From Bolinopsis microptera (taxonomy: Eukaryota > Ctenophora > Tentaculata > Lobata > Bolinopsidae), in contig NC_087082.1 in assembly GCF_026151205.1 (NCBI RefSeq), positions 13,115,865-13,179,864 on the forward strand: 64,000 nucleotides of DNA. Reading direction: 5' to 3'. How positions within the stretch are numbered: the first letter of the stretch is position 1; every line of letters starts with the position of its first letter. Below the pieces are notes generated by a model. The model saw nothing but the letters and a program-made list of their open reading frames with translations. It was not told the origin of the DNA and did not search any database. Of this stretch, positions 61,611 to 64,000 are shown one piece after another. The position numbers and the translations under genes are program-made.

Positions 61611-64000
61611 ATGAAACTTGAAGATTTTGTTAAACCAGATCGTTTAAATTCATTTTGTCGTCCAACTCTGCTACGTCATGTTTTGTCACATTTACTTTTT
61701 CTCGTCGAAGAAGCCAATATAGGTAGGAAGAAAAAACTTTCGATTTTTGAGTTCTACCGTCCTGTTGCTATTGACCTGCTTGCTTTGTACGATGTCACAG
61801 AAAAGTCCGAAATTCGTAGAATTGCACCTGGTATTGCTAAGTAAGTACCATATTTTTATGTTCTCATATTTGGCGTCATACTATTCGTTGATATTTAAGT
61901 GCTTTTTCCGATCTGTTTTTATTCATTCCGTTTCTATTTATTTATGCAGTTTGTATTTAGCGTTCATATCCGGTGTGGATAATTGCCAATCGTGATTCGT
62001 GTGACTGATATTCATAGTCCATTCTAGTTAATATAATGCTATTTATAATTATATTTCTTATAAAATTGGTTACGCTATTTGTAATTTGAAAACTATTGCA
62101 GGAAAATAAGAACCATTGATACAAAACTCCGAGATCTCTCAGCTAAGGCGGCACAGTCCAGGATGGACAAGTTCACTAACAGTCTAAATGAACCTTTTGA
62201 TGTCCTACCCAAAAAGAAACTTGAAGTTGAAGCCCCTGTGCAAGTTAATCTCATCACTCCTGCTCTCAGCGATGTTACTACATCAGATTTATTGCCCGTA
62301 AGCACTTTTCAATACGAATACATAATTAGTTGTTAAAATAGCCTAACTGAGATAATATTGATATAATATCATTGACCGTCAAATGATCAATTTAATCTCT
62401 GCGCCGACATTGTGATAATTGATAAAGGGAGCTGTTGTAATGAACAATTTTTTAAATGCCCTGGCCATCTTTAATAAAATCACGGACAACAATACAATTA
62501 CTTGTTAACGACAGGTTGTTTATCTAAGCGATGACTCAGCAAGTCAACATAGCTACATTGACCCAAGAGATGAAAAGGATGCTGATTTTCATCCAGCCTC
62601 GTCGAGTTCCTCTACTAGTACTTCGGAAACACCGAAAATCACGGTTTCCACTTACCTGAACTGCAGTCTGGATGGTATGGCAGCTGAGTTAGAAAGAAAT
62701 TCTGCCGGCTTGGAGTCGACGGCACGCACGTTAACATCATTTTGCAGGGAACTATACAAAGGGGGTCATCTACAGCAGCCATTTGTTGTTCCCCGGTCAA
62801 AACTTCAAAGCACATGTAAAAGAGATGGAAAGAAGAGGCTTGAAGCACTGTCAACTCGTTCTCCGTTAGGTTTGTACATATAATGTCTTAACGTTAATCA
62901 GCTTAGTTTTTGTCTTTGACTTTTGGACATATTTATTACAAAAAAAAACTTGTAACTTTACTATTAGAATGAGTATGCTATAAATTAAAACTTGTTATTT
63001 TGCAGCAATATTCTTTGACGGAAAGGAGGATAAGAATATAAGGATGAGCCAAAAAGATGAAAAAGGTCACATACGACATAGTGTGGGGAAACGGAGCCAC
63101 TACTCTGTGGTAGAACAGCCTGGTGCGATCCCTCTTGGGATGTTTGTTCCAGAACAATCGACTGGTAAGCATTACTATTATTTAGATTAAACTTCGATTG
63201 AAAGTACGTTTAAAATTGTTCTTCTCCAGATTAGTGGTATAATGAACGGTTTAATGTTACAATTATATGTCTCATTCCTGCATTTTAACGTTGCATCAGA
63301 TTTCCGGAAAGGCTCTGCAGTTACACTGTAACATTTATGCGGATTCTTTGTTGATTACTTAATGTTTATATAGGTAGAGGCATTGCTGTTGGATTGTATG
63401 ACTACTTCCTAAGTCGTGGCATAACCACGGACAATACATTGTGTATAGGTGGAGACAACACTAGTGTTAATTCTGGCTACTTGGTAAGCAAATAACTCAT
63501 TTTTCATTTACGATTAGAAACTTTTTATGTTATAGCTGAGCATTGGACACTATCAAACAGCGACACAACCATTTCGTTCTCATAAAAATGTTGAAATAAA
63601 TCATTTTCAGGGAGGTGCTTTTCGAGAGTTTGAGGTTCTGCTACATCGAGCACTCCAAAGAGCCCTGTGCCTCTTACACCAAGTGGAACTCCCCCTAAGG
63701 AAATTGTACTTTCACTATGGAGGATCGACCAAGGGTGTGTTATTTACTTTAAAATTGAAGCTCTGTAGTCTTTTAGAATAACAGTTCAAAATTTCCACAA
63801 TATTAAACATTCCTTACTGTAACAATTGCAAGGATTTCCTTGATAACTAAACGAATAAATTATAATTGTGATTAATATCATCATCGTTAATTCTTACTTT
63901 CTAATACTTACACTTAAAGTAAAGTATCTATATTATGTATCATTACAGCACCTGGTGACTTTGACGGACCTATGGGGCCTTTCATTATGTCCAACGAACT
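61611..64000 (+). CDS. Multi-exon gene of an expanded, possibly transposon-derived family (runs off window)
   Basis: Exons 61,611-61,840, 62,102-62,297, 62,515-62,869, 63,006-63,164, 63,374-63,483, 63,611-63,734 and 63,949-64,000+ join in phase across GT-AG borders. They give ~408 residues so far from ATG 61,611. The N-terminal region is a basic domain. A Ser/Thr-rich acidic linker and an YSVVEQPGAIPLGMFVPEQS segment follow. Then come LCIGGDNTSVNSGYL, ALCLLHQVELPLRKLYFHYG and GDFDGPMGPFIMSNEL. The (C/G)GDxTxVNxG, LLHxxELPLRxL and GPxGPxI order resembles large families of uncharacterised proteins found in many copies in invertebrate genomes, which suggests transposon ancestry. I cannot name the family. 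Intact, spliced frames suggest an expressed gene. Confidence 0.65.

Overview
This window looks like nuclear DNA from an invertebrate metazoan, AT-rich and loaded with transposable elements. It has GT-AG introns of 0.15-14 kb and animal-specific families: TTC39C, PLCXD-type phospholipase, TMC channels, a class A GPCR and a BPI/LBP-like protein. A non-bilaterian such as a cnidarian seems plausible, but nothing here fixes the phylum. No rRNA, CRISPR or bacterial operon structure is visible.

Layout, left to right. (1) 1-13,487: a plus-strand TTC39C gene, 15 phase-consistent exons with the 5' end outside the window. Its introns hold minisatellites, a hAT-type MITE, an ORF1-only LINE unit and a decayed MULE transposase. 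Its stop codon lies inside the first unit of a 28-bp tandem array. (2) 13.5-19 kb: repeats: a 5'-truncated LINE, a pogo/Tigger-like MITE, a Harbinger-like MITE, a ~270-bp duplicated repeat and a Penelope GIY-YIG endonuclease fragment. (3) 19.2-25.1 kb: a single-exon BPI/LBP-like gene, a 256-bp GA tract and a single-exon orphan GPCR. (4) 26-32.2 kb: a second ORF1-only LINE unit, a 1.16-kb TIR element, and a long palindromic element whose right arm is interrupted by a third ORF1-only LINE unit. (5) 33.2-49.7 kb: a plus-strand PLCXD-like gene with one 14.3-kb intron holding a stack of insertions: a TIR DNA transposon, a Penelope-like element inside it, a Ty3/gypsy LTR retrotransposon inside that, and a piggyBac-type element inside the LTR element. 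(6) 50.5-56.2 kb: two tandem intronless TMC genes on the minus strand. (7) 57-58.6 kb: a minus-strand EF-hand gene with five recognised exons and four EF-hands. (8) 59.8-61.1 kb: repeat DNA with an 853-bp inverted repeat built from AGCCGGCT units. (9) 61.6-64 kb: the first seven exons of a plus-strand gene from an expanded, possibly transposon-derived family, running off the window.

Host gene functions are diverse: putative TPR scaffold, phospholipid-hydrolase-like protein, ion channels, calcium sensor, GPCR and lipid-binding protein. They form no evident pathway. The main biology is layered transposon activity whose order can be read from target-site duplications, identical LTRs and interrupted symmetry. 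The most unusual signals are the ORF1-only LINE units, the two large inverted-repeat structures and the nested intron.
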